Assembly (NCBI GenBank): GCA_025716815.1 | Contig: JAIXMN010000001.1 | Coordinates: 1,054,001 to 1,118,000 of the forward strand | DNA from: Dichotomocladium elegans | Taxonomy: Eukaryota; Mucoromycota; Mucoromycetes; Mucorales; Lichtheimiaceae | Direction of reading: 5' to 3' | DNA: 64,000 nucleotides | Part shown: one piece after another, positions 23,062 through 36,712 of the stretch | How positions within the stretch are numbered: the first letter of the stretch is position 1 | Layout: the number at the start of each line of letters is the position of its first letter | Notes under the pieces: generated by a model | The model's database searches: none | The model's input: the letters and a program-made list of their open reading frames with translations, nothing else | Told to the model about the DNA's origin: nothing | Translations under genes and position numbers: made by a program

Positions 23062-25898
23062 TTAATCATGTTTGAATGGGCATTGGTCGCCCTTGTGACA
23101 GTAGCCAATTCCGTGATAGAATTTGCAATCCCCCAGAGCTTCTCGTAGGGCATAAAGCTGTTCCTGTCGAAACTCCAACTGATGTGCATACGGGCAGGTG
23201 TCGCCTAGCGAACACTTGCCATCGATCGCCATGAATTTGCATGCTTCGTCTTTCAAGTCCTGCAAATCAAGAATTAAATTTCAATGCCCTCCAACCAGCG
23301 CCAACAATCAGAGGCACTTACATGCGAGAAGGGACAATTCAAGCCTTTGCTACAAGAATTACTCTTGAAGTGCCTGCAAACACGCCTAAACCCGCCCTCC
23401 TCATGCAGAAACCTACAATTATCACCCTACGAGACCCATCCATCTATGAATACCGTCATCAAAGCATTACTCAAAGAAAAGGCTTACCTCACGGCATTTG
23501 CCGACCTTGAAGAATCTACAGATGGTACGCTCTTCTTTCGGGGTGTCGTACACAGAGGCAGCAGTAGAAATGACCTTGTTTCTGATTTGGTATGTGGAAC
23601 GGCTGGATGATGCCGATGCCGATGCTGATGCTGATGCTGATGCTGATGCTGATGCTGATACTGATGGTGATGCTGATGCTGATGCTGATGCCAATGGTGA
23701 TGGTGATGCCAATGGTGATGGTGATGCCAATGGTGATGGTGATGCCAATGGTGATGGTGATGCCAATGGTGATGGTGATGCCAATGGTGATGCCGATGCC
23801 GATGCTTGAGATCGTCCAGATGCAAGCGGTTGGGTCTTCATAATAGGCTCGCCCCTGGGTATTTGGGAATTGACCTTGATAGGCTCATTAGGTTTGCTGT
23901 ATTGGACGTTACGGATCTGTGTGTCAGATTTGCTCCCCGAGCTCGTGATCATATCTAGGATATCATCAATTGTCTTAATGTCGCAAGATTGCTTATTGGT
24001 GTGGCTTCGGTATGGTGCGACAGATGATGCAGCAGAGCGAGCAGATGGAGCAGCAGAGCGAGCAGATGGAGCAGCAGAGCGAGCAGATGGAGCAGCAGAG
24101 CGAGCAGATGGAGCAGCAGAGCGAGCAGATGGAGCAGCAGATGGAGCAGATGGAGCAGCAGAGCGAGCAGATGGAGCAGCAGAGCGAGCAGATGGAGCAG
24201 CAGAGCGAGCAGATGGAGCAGCAGATGGAGCAGATGGAGCAGCAGAGCGAGCAGATGGAGCAGCAGAGCGAGCAGATGGAGCAGCAGATGGAGCAGATGG
24301 AGCAGATGGAGCAGCAGAGCGAGCAGATGGAGCAGCAGAGCGAGCAGATGGAGCAGCAGATGGAGCAGATGGAGCAGCAGAGCGAGCAGATGGAGCAGCA
24401 GAGCGAGCAGCAGAGGGACTATCAGATGGAATAGCCGATCGAACAGTAGACGGGCTGTCGATTCGGGTTGTAGGCTGGAATGATGACCGTCGAGCTATTC
24501 CTGGGCGCTTGAACTTGCCCTTGCTGTCATTTGCAGTAGACTGCAGTTGACTTGACGATACGGGAGAGGACGGTGATACGGGGTGGTCGCTGGATGGGGA
24601 AGATCCATCAATACAGTCAGTCGGAGATGATGATGATGAGGCACTGTTAGGGAGTGGGGATTCGAAGCTGCTGCCTTGTGGAGAAGTTGGAGGGCTCATA
24701 ACAAGTGATAGTGGGGCAGGAATTTGCACTCTTGGCCTCTTGGGAGTCATCGTTGACTCTGCCACGATGCTTGCCTTACGCTTTGAAGACTTTGGGACCG
24801 GAGTGTCAACAGGTAATTGCTAATAAGATTGACACTATTAGGATATGAGAACAACATCAAACGCGTTGACTAAACTTACCGACGTCGGTTTTGTTACAGC
24901 AGCAGCAGCAGATGATAATTTTTCATATTCTTCAAGCAGCCCATCAAATCCAACTTCTTCATTCTTTCGTTGCAATGCTTTCGTTGCATGTTTCTATTGA
25001 CAGTATACGTTAGAGCAGAATACATATTATACAAAATACAAATTGATTAGTTTCTTACCTTCTTATGGTTTAATATGGACTGAGAAGCAGGAGCGTGCTG
25101 TTGGTGTTGACGCTTTTGCTTTTTCGGCCGCTGCTGTTGCTGTTGCTGCTGAGGCTCTTGCAACTGTCGTTTATTGCTTTTATTTTCTTCCCGGTGAAGA
25201 TCTTCTGTGGCTTCGGGGGCATTTGAGGGATTGGGGACTGTTGCAGCTTCGCCTCGAGCTGATGACATTGCAGCAGCGTGCTGTTGCTGTTGACGCTTTC
25301 GCTTTTTCGGCCGCTGCTGTTGCTGTTGCTGCTGAGTCTCTTGCAACTGTCGTTTACTGCTTTTATTTTCTTCCCGGTGAAGATCGTCTGCGGCTTCGGG
25401 GGCATTTGAGGGATTGGGGGCTGTTGCAGCTTCGCCTCGAGCTGATGACATTGCAGCAGCGTTTGTGATGTCTATACCAACCTCGTGACTTGCACCAAGA
25501 GGAGCTGGGGGGCGAGGCACGAATCTGGAGGAGACAGAGCCCAGTTGGGAATTTGAATGGTCACATGATCGTACTGATGCATTCTTGTATTCGGACTCAA
25601 TTGTTGTAATGGCTCCAGGAGCGGTTGTCATTGCGCGTGAGTCAGAAGGCTGGGCCCATAATGGTGGTTGTGAATGGTAAATGGAGTCCATAATAAAGGC
25701 ATTACACTGAATGGCGCCACTTTGGGGAGGATCTCTATGAGGTCTGGAGTATTGCACGATTTTATCCAAGGGATTGCTTTCAAGGTTATCTTGAATCATT
25801 GTGGCGGGTGAAGAAAAGAAGTTTATCACTGGTAGTCCATGCTTTGTCTCTGAGAATAAAGAGGGCAGGTCGGAAAGTGAAACAGCGGCCAACTGCAA
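23062..25898 (-). CDS. CCCH zinc-finger protein with long low-complexity regions
   Basis: This is a probable RNA-binding protein with C-terminal CCCH fingers and a disordered N-terminal two-thirds. Five exons on the complement (25,059-25,898; 24,880-24,993; 23,488-24,819; 23,322-23,399; 23,062-23,259) join in phase to about 853 residues. Three complete fingers are seen: CRHFKSNSC...CPFSH, CKFMAIDGKC...CPYAH and CKFYHGIGYC...CPFKH. A preceding half-finger, CRFFKVGKC, lacks its last Cys/His because the reading passes into the next exon. Exon 1 contains two copies of a 61-residue unit (SSARGEAAT...PKKRKR-QQQQ) with basic nuclear-localisation-like clusters. Exon 3 holds AAPSARS/AAPSAPS and PLASPS repeats. 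The start at 25,898 is the first ATG of the frame; a later ATG at about 25,799 is possible. The function is not known beyond the fingers. Confidence 0.75.
23605..23812. repeat. Coding minisatellite encoding Ser-Ala/Pro-Leu-Ala-Ser repeats
   Basis: A 6-nt array (gatgct type) runs at 23,605-23,690 and is followed by about six tandem copies of an 18-nt unit (ccaatggtgatggtgatg) to about 23,800. Both are multiples of three, so copy-number change keeps the CCCH protein in frame. On the complement they encode SASASA and PLASPS repeats. Confidence 0.9.
24029..24417. repeat. 21-nt coding minisatellite
   Basis: About eighteen imperfect tandem copies of a 21-nt unit (agcgagcagatggagcagcag and a variant with agatggagcag) lie inside the CCCH gene. 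On the complement they encode AAPSARS alternating with AAPSAPS. The unit is open in several frames on both strands, which produces long false ORFs. Length polymorphism between strains is likely. Confidence 0.9.
25095..25460. repeat. Tandem 183-bp coding duplication
   Basis: Two adjacent copies of a 183-bp unit start at 25,095 and 25,278, each ending with the GATGACATTGCAGCA block. They differ by a small number of substitutions and each encodes 61 residues with a poly-Gln run followed by a basic cluster. The exact multiple of three preserves the frame of the CCCH protein. Confidence 0.9.
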
Positions 25899-28800
25899 TC
25901 TTGTCAGATATTTTTGTCAAAGGCTGTCGCACTATCTCAAAGCTTACACGCACAATGAGGATGGCAATTCATCCACATCCCATCACTATTTGACTTTGTC
26001 ATTGATTTAAAGAACTTGAGAATGTTGATACTCCCTTTTTGTCGGTGTTATCGCGCTGGTTCATAGGCGATACTATGCAGAGGAATACAATAATTAGAGA
26101 CCGCCAAACAAGCCCGAGAGTCCGGTCGATTGGTTTCCTGGACAAAACTTGCATAAAATAAAATCCAGTCATGTGAATGACAGCATGCATCCAGTAAGAC
26201 ATGCGCAGCAGAAAGAGGAAGTAAGGCTCTATCATCTACTTATTCGCTTAAAGTTCAGTAGAAAGAATAATGCGCTCTCTCCCATCTTCTGGATGGGTTA
26301 GTGCTGCTTGCAAAGAGGCTGACCCAGCAAGGCATCCCTTCTACAGTCAGAGAAAACTTACAACTGATATGTGGGTGGGGCCAAGGTAGCGGGGGCGGCG
26401 GCTTCCCGCATAAACAAACAAGACTTCCAATGTTCTTCGATGTCCTTCAGTCGACATGCATGGAACTTTTCTTCGTCAAAAGCATAGAAAATATGACAAG
26501 GCCCGCTTAACCCCCCATGATTATGCTGACACTCCTTAGTAGAGATGGAATGAACTATGAATGAACCGCTGTTCATTCGCGAGACTGTAATCTGGCTGTG
26601 TGTGTTTGTCCAGTTCAAAAGGTTGCTTAACCTTATCCAGAAATTGACTTTCCGGTGTTATCAGTAGCTCTATCGACCGCCCTAATGTCCCCGGGCATTT
26701 TTGCTCATTTCTTCAACCGAAAACCCAAACCCAAGTGGCAGCACGATATTAATCTATTACCATAAGGACTGACTGCTGGGAGCCACTGTCCTATTTCTAC
26801 GGCTTCCGCACTTGATTAGAAATTAAAGACAAACTTGCATAAACTTGCAGAAAATGCACGTTCTTGCGAAGTGCAAAATCGCGCCCGATTGGTGGCCATG
26901 AGTATCTCTGTGTAACAAAGCCTATGGCCAATGAATTGCACATACTTGAATGGAATCATGTGCAACGACAGGTTTAATGGCAGGCTCTTTGCTCTAAATA
27001 ATATCAATATTACGTAGTATCCTAGACTACATAATAAGTAGTACATGGAACACCTGATGAGCCACCCTTTGGTCAATTTGTCCATATAAACAGCGCCGAT
27101 AGAGCGCGATGATCAAGTTATTATGATCAATCCCCAACCCAACTATTCTGCATGAAATAAAACTTTGAAAAATACAATGTAAAAAATTTAATGTGATTGA
27201 GACTGTAATACCAGAGTAACGTTTTGTTGTTTATCATGCATAGCTTCGCGGCGGAAAGATCACAGACGACGAGTAAATGCATCCGTATTCGGTGACCAAC
27301 GACTCAACGAAAACCGCGCACCAATGAGCCACTAATCATCGGTTGCACCCCGATCGGACAATGCCTATTGAGTGCATTTTAAGGAATACAGCGAAACTCG
27401 GTTCCTTTTTAGGACAAATAGGCTCACCTTATTGCACTTCTCTAGAGAAACGTCTTCAAAGATAGTTAATTTTAACCGTCTAACAGCCAAAGAACTTGTG
27501 ATCAGTGGCATTAGTGGCCGATCAGAAGACTAATATGTACAAGTCATTTATTGATACAATTTTTATGAGATCATACAGTACTGGTGTAATGCTCGCAAAG
27601 TTACTGAAAAAAAAAACGTAGAATGCAACATCAACAACGAAAGATATGTCTAACTATATTAGGGTTTTAGTAAATTGTATAGATGTATCGAATCTAAAAA
27701 CGTCGACAAAACAAACATATATTCTACATTGTATTTCTTTGCTAGCATATAGATCTATTTGAGATGTGGGCGAGGTGAAAGCCAGAGAACTATCGTGTTG
27801 CTAATTCGCTTCTGTACCAATAACAGGATGGTTGAGCACTAAAATTATTTAACGAAACCCATCTTGCTTCAGGATTGCAGTAACTCTAAGGAAGTAGTTG
27901 AAAATATCATTGAAAAAATAGAGACGAGCACCACTTCCCAAAGCCTTAAAAGCACAACGAAAACGACGATCTCAGGATTATGCTACGATATTGAATAATC
28001 TAAATAACCTAGTGTTAACAAGAAAAATGCTCATCATTGAATCAGTGTGAATACCACTATTCCAAAGGCAACGATCACTTTATCTTCTAGATGTATTACT
28101 ATGAAACCCAATCCTGGAGTTGAGAGCACCCTTTAGACTGAAGGTAGACAATTCTGGGATCTAAAGACGATGAATATATTAGGCGTTGTTATGCCAACTC
28201 TCTCAGCTGGCCAATGTCGAATTATAACACGCGAAGCAGAAGAAATACGTACAGGCGCTAGTCAATATCTCCCATTCATTCAAGTTCATTTTAACCATTC
28301 AGGCTTTAGTGAGCCGGCAAAGTGTATGATCATCGTTTATATCTCTTACTGCTTTAAATACAGCTGAGCTGTATATCTTTTCTGCTCCGAAATAACATAG
28401 GGGTAATGCATGCCGTATACAGAGACATTGGTACTGCAAAGGCGGATGAGCATATCGTTAAGGAAGCAGTACAAGCAAATGATCCTCGCGAACTGGGATC
28501 CATTCTCCAACGTCACGGAAGCTAGACAACTAGGAGGTATATACACAGCCCAACCTGAAGAACGGAAAGTAAGTTCTCAATGAACACTAACACTGTACAG
28601 ACGAAAAATATGCCCGACATCTTGCAGCAATTTTGCTACAATAGTGGAGATAATGAAACCAGCAAAAAAAATGTGTTCTGAGGTTGAATTCCATCTCCCC
28701 TCACGTTTCGTTGGTATGAGCTGTACTACTACACTCTGCATGAATGGAAATCAATGAGTATACCATAGTAGCATATTGAATCCCAAGGGGTACCATTTTC

Positions 28801-29085
28801 TCAGCAAGGATTACACTAGAAATAAAAACATCCTGGCAGGTAAATAGATAAGAGTCCTTTCGGTATCCCGATGTGTGCGAGTTATCTCCTGCAGACGCAA
28901 TCCTCGAATGACTAGATAATCACTGTGGCATGTGAAGCTGACGTTGTTCTGATTAGAAACATACAGTATATTCCAAACCAAAAATCGTGTCCTGCCAGTC
29001 CTGAAGCCGCAGGAGCAGGTTTGCCCAAGAGTCTTTGCATGTGGTGACAAATAGAATGTCATATGCATACACAAAAAATGGTTGA
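25899..29085. other. Long intergenic region
   Basis: About 3.2 kb separates the 5' end of the CCCH gene from the first DDE element copy. The sequence is AT-rich with stop codons in all frames. The longest ORFs (86-89 codons at 26,358 and 26,816 on the complement) carry no recognisable motif. The last 120 bases already resemble the 5' flanks of the other DDE copies. Confidence 0.5.
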
Positions 29086-30553
29086 CTTTTTCTTTTATAC
29101 ACTTTTACATTCTGGAAATGAGCAATCAATTTTTTTTTTACAAAGATGGCCAAGAACATGTCGTTGATGAAGAAATGTACTCTCTGCAACCCGTTTGTTC
29201 TCGCACTGAATATCTCCATAGCATATAGTTGCAAAGATAACTCTGATCTTTTACCACACACATCTCAAGCGAAAGGATACAGACATTCGGATGAAATTAA
29301 GCAGGGATCAAGCAGAGTTACACAGCGTACACTGACCAACACAAGGTCAGACTTTTCAAACGTCAGCCTGAGAAGGTCTTGAGTGCATCAGCTGTTACGA
29401 ATCCATGTTCGTTCAGCCTAGCGATGGGCATTACACTACGGGAGAGACCCTGACAGCATTTTTAAGAAACTTAACGCGAGGGCTTGTTTGTGTATTCCCA
29501 ATGAAGAGCTTAAGAGCGTTATTTGAGAATGCATTGATGAGAATCCATCCATTGTTCTAAAGCAGCTGATAGAGCAACTGCTTCGAAGATCTGAGGGTCT
29601 CAAAGTATCTAAAACGATGCTCCATTGATTTATGAAAACCGAATGCGACTTATCATTGAAAACGGCTCGGTTTCAACCTGCAGACAGGAACAGTGCTGCA
29701 GAGATCCAAGAGCACCTTGACTAGGTGCGCAGATGGGACAGAACCGACATCGACTTTACAAGAAATTGCGTTTTTCTTGATGGGTCTGGATTCCATATTG
29801 ATATGGAACACAGCATGACATAGTCCAAGAAAGGGACTCCTACAGTGGTCACAATATCAAAGACAAGAGCAAAGGCAACCGTAATATTGGGAGCGATATC
29901 AGCATTGGGCATCATTAAATGTATCTTGGGACTCCTGCAGCCACGAGCCAAGAAAAGAAAAGAGGGCAGGCCAATCTAAAGTTGCGAGCAAAGGACATTA
30001 GCTCAGCTTCCTTGAGGCTACAATGGAGGAGATGGATAAGTATGAACATAGGAAGGGCCATTATTTGGTAACGGATAATGCATTATCCATAATGCCGAGG
30101 ATATCGATGTGCTTATCTTCCACCATACTCGTCTCAACTCAGTCCAACTGAGCAGTCTTGGTCATTTGTCGAGAGGAAAGTAAAAGGCATCAGGTTACCC
30201 TTGTTTCATTCTGCAATCTTTTAGTATTCCGGATCCTCTGTAGACAGCGACATCAGCCTAACCCAAGTACCTCGAGAGGAGAGGATATGAGGTTTGGGTA
30301 GGACCGTGATTGGCTGCACCCACGCAGGTCTCCCACCATGGCTTCGTCGAGGTGCTTTTGTTCGTCTACACCCTCGATGCTTTTGCCGCTGATGTTGTCG
30401 TTGTTTGTCCCTTCTCGTTCCTTCCTCCAACCCTTCCGCGGTCGATGCTCAACAGTTCCGGCTCCTTCCTTTCCTCCCTGTTCCGCAATGGCACGCATAG
30501 CTACCTTCGGGGTAGACTGAAGAGTAAGAAGCGGGTTGGTATTTTCTGTTGAC
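28965..30553 (+). mobile_element. Dead Tc1/mariner-type (DDE) element, copy 1
   Basis: This is a transposase relic read on the plus strand. Recognisable pieces are the N-terminal part near 29,146-29,330, the first DDE block CVFLDGSGFHID (29,766-29,801) followed by a stop and SKKGTPTVVT, then VILGAISA near 29,880, and the tyrosine/proline block near 30,100-30,150. Frameshifts and in-frame stops occur throughout. Relative to the copy at 55.6 kb, the segment with the second catalytic Asp (MDNAPIH) is damaged by an internal deletion near 30,080. From about 29,090 to 30,553 it is nearly identical to copy 2 at 33,850-35,312; the earlier part is more diverged. Terminal inverted repeats were not identified. 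Confidence 0.8.
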
Positions 30554-30676
30554 TGCGTATGACTCGACCTTATCCATGCGACGAGTTTTAGGATTTTTAT
30601 GCGACATTTCGTTTTACTTTATATGCGGCATAATCTTCCTCTCTTACGAAACTTATTTTCGAAATAAAGTACAGCA
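30546..30676 (+). repeat. LTR-like dispersed repeat, copy C (3' part)
   Basis: This short segment starts TGTTGACT and ends AATAAAGTACA. In between it shares the block around TTATCCATGCGA and the block TTTTTATGCGACATTTC...TATGCGGCATAAT with copies at 1,970-2,090 and 57,366-57,512. The TG start and CA end would suit a short LTR. It directly follows the point where DDE copies 1 and 2 stop matching. Confidence 0.5.
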
Positions 30677-31019
30677 TAGCGAACGAATGATCTGTTTCTG
30701 CTAACGATATCACTCGGCGACATGACGATTGAGGGATACACTAATGAAGACATCTTCAAAATTGCTTAAAGTTCAAAGCTTCACCTATTCGTGTTATTTT
30801 CTGGACGAGGGCGACTTTTGAAATGGCCTATGGCCTTAAAAAAGCTCCCAATCAATAGCGTCTGCTAATTTGCACTCTAGTATTCTCGCGACTATACCTC
30901 ATTCGTACAAGAGTCACTATTCGATAGCGATGAATGATATGAAGGATTACTGATCTTTATCAGGTGTTTGTAAAAAGAGATGGAGTGAGTCGGCCTGACG
31001 AGAAGATCAGACTCCGTAA

Positions 31020-33500
<2,481 letters not shown>

Positions 33501-33548
33501 GCCTATTGAGAGTTTGAGAGTTTTCTTCTCTCGTCTTTTCAAAGACGA

Positions 33549-33554
33549 AATAAA
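33549..33554 (+). terminator. Polyadenylation signal of PAB1
   Basis: A canonical AATAAA lies 49 bases after the PAB1 stop codon, followed by a T-rich stretch. Its position fits a short 3' UTR. Confidence 0.5.
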
Positions 33555-33699
33555 CCATGTTTTCTTTTTAGAGGGATTCACCATCTGTTGATATTGTAGC
33601 CCATGAGGTGGTCTTCATGCCCATAAATTTGGGAACTTGGACCTGGTGAAGATGAAATCAATTGAAGTCGTTCTGCAGGGCGATCTCTTACTATGAAAC

Positions 33700-35312
33700 T
33701 TCAACTTGTGCAATACATACACTATTTTCCCAAAATCAAACTCGTACCTACCAGTTCTGAAGACGCAGGATCACAAAAATAAAATCGCGTTTTGCCCCAG
33801 AAATCTTTACGTGTGATGGCAAATCGAATATCACATGCATACACAACAAATGGTTTTATACACTTTTACATTCTGGAAATGAGCAATCAATTTTTTTTAA
33901 CAAAGATGGCCAAGAACATGTCGTTGATGAAGAAATGTACTCTCTGCAACCGTTTGTTCTCGCACTGAATATCTCCATAGCATATAGTTGCAAGATAACT
34001 CTGATCTTTTACCACACACATTCCCAAGCGAAAGGATACAGACATTCGGATGAATTAAGCAGGGATCAAGCAGAGTTACACAGCGTACACTGACCAACAC
34101 AAGGTCAGACTTTTCAAACGTCAGCCTGAGAAGGTCTTGAGTGCATCAGCTGCTACGAATTCATGTTCGTTCAGCCTAGCGATGGGCATTACACTACGGG
34201 AAAGACCCTGACAGCATCTTTAAGAAACTTAACGCGAGGGCTTGTTTATGTATTCCCAATGAAGAGCTTAAGAGCGTTATTTGAGAATGCATTGATGAGA
34301 ATCCATCCATTGTTCTGGAGCAGCTGATGGAGCAAATGCTTCAACGATCTGAGGTTCTCAAAGTATCTAAAATGATGCTCCATTGATTTATCAAAACCGA
34401 ATGCGACTTGTCATTGAAAACGGCTCGGTTTCAACCTGCAGACAGGAACAGTGCTGCAGAGATCCAAGAGCACCTTGACTGGGTGTGCAGATGGGACAGG
34501 ACCGACATCGACTTTACAAGAAATTGCGTTTTTCTTGATGGGTCTGGATTCCATATTGATATGGAACGCAGCATGACATAGTCCAAGAAAGGGACTCTTA
34601 CAGTGGTCACAATATCAAAGACAAGAGCAAAGGCAACCGTAATATTGGGAGCGATATCAGCATTGGGCATCATTAAATGTATCTTGAGACTCCTGCAGCC
34701 ACGAGCCAAGAAAAGAAAAGAGGGCAGGCCAATCTAAAGTTGCGAGCAAAGGACATTAGCTCAGCTTCCTTGAGGCTACAATGGAGGAGATGGATAAGTA
34801 TGAACATAGGAAGGGCCATTATTTGGTAACGGATAATGCATTACCGATAATGCCGAGGATATCGATGTGCTTATCTTCCACCATACTCGTCTCAACTCAG
34901 TCCAACTGAGCAGTCTTGGTCATTTGTCGAGAGGAAAGTAAAAGGCATCAGGTTACCCTTGTTTCATTCTGCAATCTTTTAGTATTCCGGATCCTCTGTA
35001 GACAGCGACATCAGCCTAACCCAAGTACCTCGAGAGGAGAGGATATGAGGTTTGGGTGGGACCGTGATTGGCTGCACCCACGCAGGTCTCCCACCATGGC
35101 TTCGTCGAGGTGCTTTTGTTCGTTTACACCCTCGATGCTTTTGCCGCTGATGTTGTCGTTGTTTGTCCCTTCTCGTTCCTTCCTCCAACCCTTCCGCGGT
35201 CGATGCTCAACAGTTCCGGCTCCTTCCTTTCCTCCCTGTTCCGCAATGGCACGCATAGCTACCTTCGGGGTAGACTGAAGAGTAAGAAGCGGGTTGATAT
35301 TTTTCTGTTGAC
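33700..35312 (+). mobile_element. Dead Tc1/mariner-type (DDE) element, copy 2
   Basis: A second copy lies in the same orientation as copy 1, 4.76 kb downstream of it. Identity to copy 1 is very high from about 33,850 to 35,312 and stops at the shared TTTTCTGTTGAC; the 150 bases before 33,850 are recognisably related but more diverged. The block CVFLDGSGFHID is at about 34,525-34,560, again followed by a stop within the W-SKKG region. The deletion around the second catalytic Asp is shared with copy 1, so both derive from an already defective parent or from one another. It cannot encode an active transposase. Confidence 0.8.
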
Positions 35313-35501
35313 GAAGGGCCTTTATCGGTGCGGCAAAATTTATTTTTCAAGGCATAGGTGAACTATGTGGCGGGACTGTTCAATGAACGATGTCTCGAAG
35401 TTACCGCTATATTAGCTTCCTTTAAGAGATGTTTCTTTTTCAAAATACCCATTAATATATAGAGAGATAAAGTACATTGTTACGTTCGCCAACATTTCGG
35501 A

Positions 35502-36161
35502 ATGCTTTTCTTGATTCGCTCCGTTCGGCAATATTCCACAAGGCCATGGTCATTCGACGAAGCGAACAAGTGGATTAGTAAATTTAACAAGGATAAGATT
35601 CCAAAAGATCATTTGCGGATTTCGTTTAGTCGAAGCAGTGGCCCAGGCGGTCAGAATGTGAACAAAGGTGAATACACGCTATTGGGGGGTTGGGGGGAGG
35701 TGGATATTATCGTTGGACGGCGGTGGTAGCACGCTAGCTAAACAAAAAGCCCTATGGAGTGAGCACCAAGGTGGACATGCGTCTCAAGCTGGCCGAGGCT
35801 GGCTGGATACCGGCATACGCGAAGGAGAAGCTTAAACTGACGAAAGCGGGCGAATTGATTGTGACGTCGGATAAGACACGTTCTCAGGCAAAGAATGTTG
35901 ATGATTGTTATAGCAAGCTCGTGCAAGTTATCAAGGAAGCTGTGGCTGTTCCACGTGAACCAGACCAGGCGACGCTGGCTCGGATTGAAACTCTGTAAAA
36001 GAAAGAAAAAAAAAGGAGAGTTGAATCCTTCTGGCTAATCGAAACCCCTACCCTCTCTGTCATTTTTTAGGAAACAATCTGAAGAGCAAAGACGCAAAGC
36101 CTTCAAGAAACATCACTCGCAGAAAAAAAGTGACCGACGGTCCAAAGGCAATGATTATTGA
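35502..36161 (+). CDS. ICT1-type mitochondrial release factor / peptidyl-tRNA hydrolase
   Basis: This codon-independent class-I release-factor-like protein rescues stalled mitochondrial ribosomes by cleaving peptidyl-tRNA. Three exons (35,502-35,667; 35,760-35,994; 36,071-36,161) join in phase to 163 residues. The first ten residues (MLFLIRSVRQ followed by YST) look like a mitochondrial presequence. The hydrolase motif GGQ is in SSGPGGQNVNK (about residues 45-55), interrupted by intron 1 and followed by VSTKVDMRL. The C-terminus is a basic Lys/Arg-rich tail (QRRKAFKKHH), which in ICT1 enters the mRNA channel. There are no codon-recognition domains, so it is not a canonical RF1. The length matches ICT1 and yeast Pth4. 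The start codon lies about 27 bases after an ATAAAGTAC motif that may mark the end of a repeat copy. The gene converges on the next one, with 42 bases between stops. Confidence 0.92.
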
Positions 36162-36203
36162 TTATGCCATAGGGGGGGGAGGATTTGTTTTTATACAAAA
36201 GGA

Positions 36204-36712
36204 TTAAAGCAAGAGAGCAGCCCAGCCAGCAATCAAGGCCATACCACCTAGAGGCGTGACAGGGCCCAGTGGACGGAACGTATCGCGCTTTAGCGTTAAC
36301 AGGTAGATTGTGCCGCTGAATGCGATAGTGCCGCCGAGGAGAAGGGGTGCGACGATGGGGTGGATACGACGCACACTGGGCGGAATGGCAGTAATAGCAG
36401 CCAGCGCCACCGAGTGCATAATCTGGTAATGGGCTGCGGTCGCCCAGTTCTGCATGGCGTTGTCATTTTACATGAGCCATCTCTGTTATAGCCTCTTATA
36501 AACCAACCGAACCATCTGTCTTACATGAATTTTCGTCGCATCATTCCCGACATGCTTGGCCAAGCCATGAGCGCCGAATGCGCCTAGGGCAACGCCAGAT
36601 GCTCCTACACAATAGTCCCAGGATGCAATGTCAGGCAATGTTCATTACTCTAATTTAAAGTAACGGTTTTACCGAGAATACCGGCAGCCTTCAAATAAAA
36701 GATCGAGGACAT
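36204..36712 (-). CDS. DUF423 family small membrane protein
   Basis: This is a four-helix membrane protein of unknown biochemical role, related to bacterial YwdK/YgdD and animal TMEM256. Three exons on the complement (36,673-36,712; 36,525-36,604; 36,204-36,449) join in phase to 121 residues. The family signature is clear: VALGAFGAHGL in exon 2, WATAAHYQIMHSVAL at the start of exon 3, then GGTIAFSGTIYLL, and GPVTPLGG near the C-terminus. Hydrophobic segments lie at about residues 5-22, 43-62, 71-92 and 103-120. The start is the only ATG that keeps the first helix. The localisation may be mitochondrial or the plasma membrane; the sequence does not decide. Confidence 0.9.

Noticed and set aside
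23592..23843. Plus-strand ORF rich in Met/Val/Leu repeats
   Set aside because: A shadow of the 6/18-nt repeats of the CCCH gene read in another frame.
24012..24434. Long plus-strand ORF of repeated MEQQSEQ units
   Set aside because: It is the antisense shadow of the 21-nt coding minisatellite in the CCCH gene. The repeat is stop-free in several frames, so the ORF is not independent evidence of a gene.
29721..29951. Minus-strand ORFs at this site and at 34,431-34,709
   Set aside because: They are antisense to the DDE transposase relic on the plus strand, which carries the recognisable FLDGSGFH and SKKGTP motifs.
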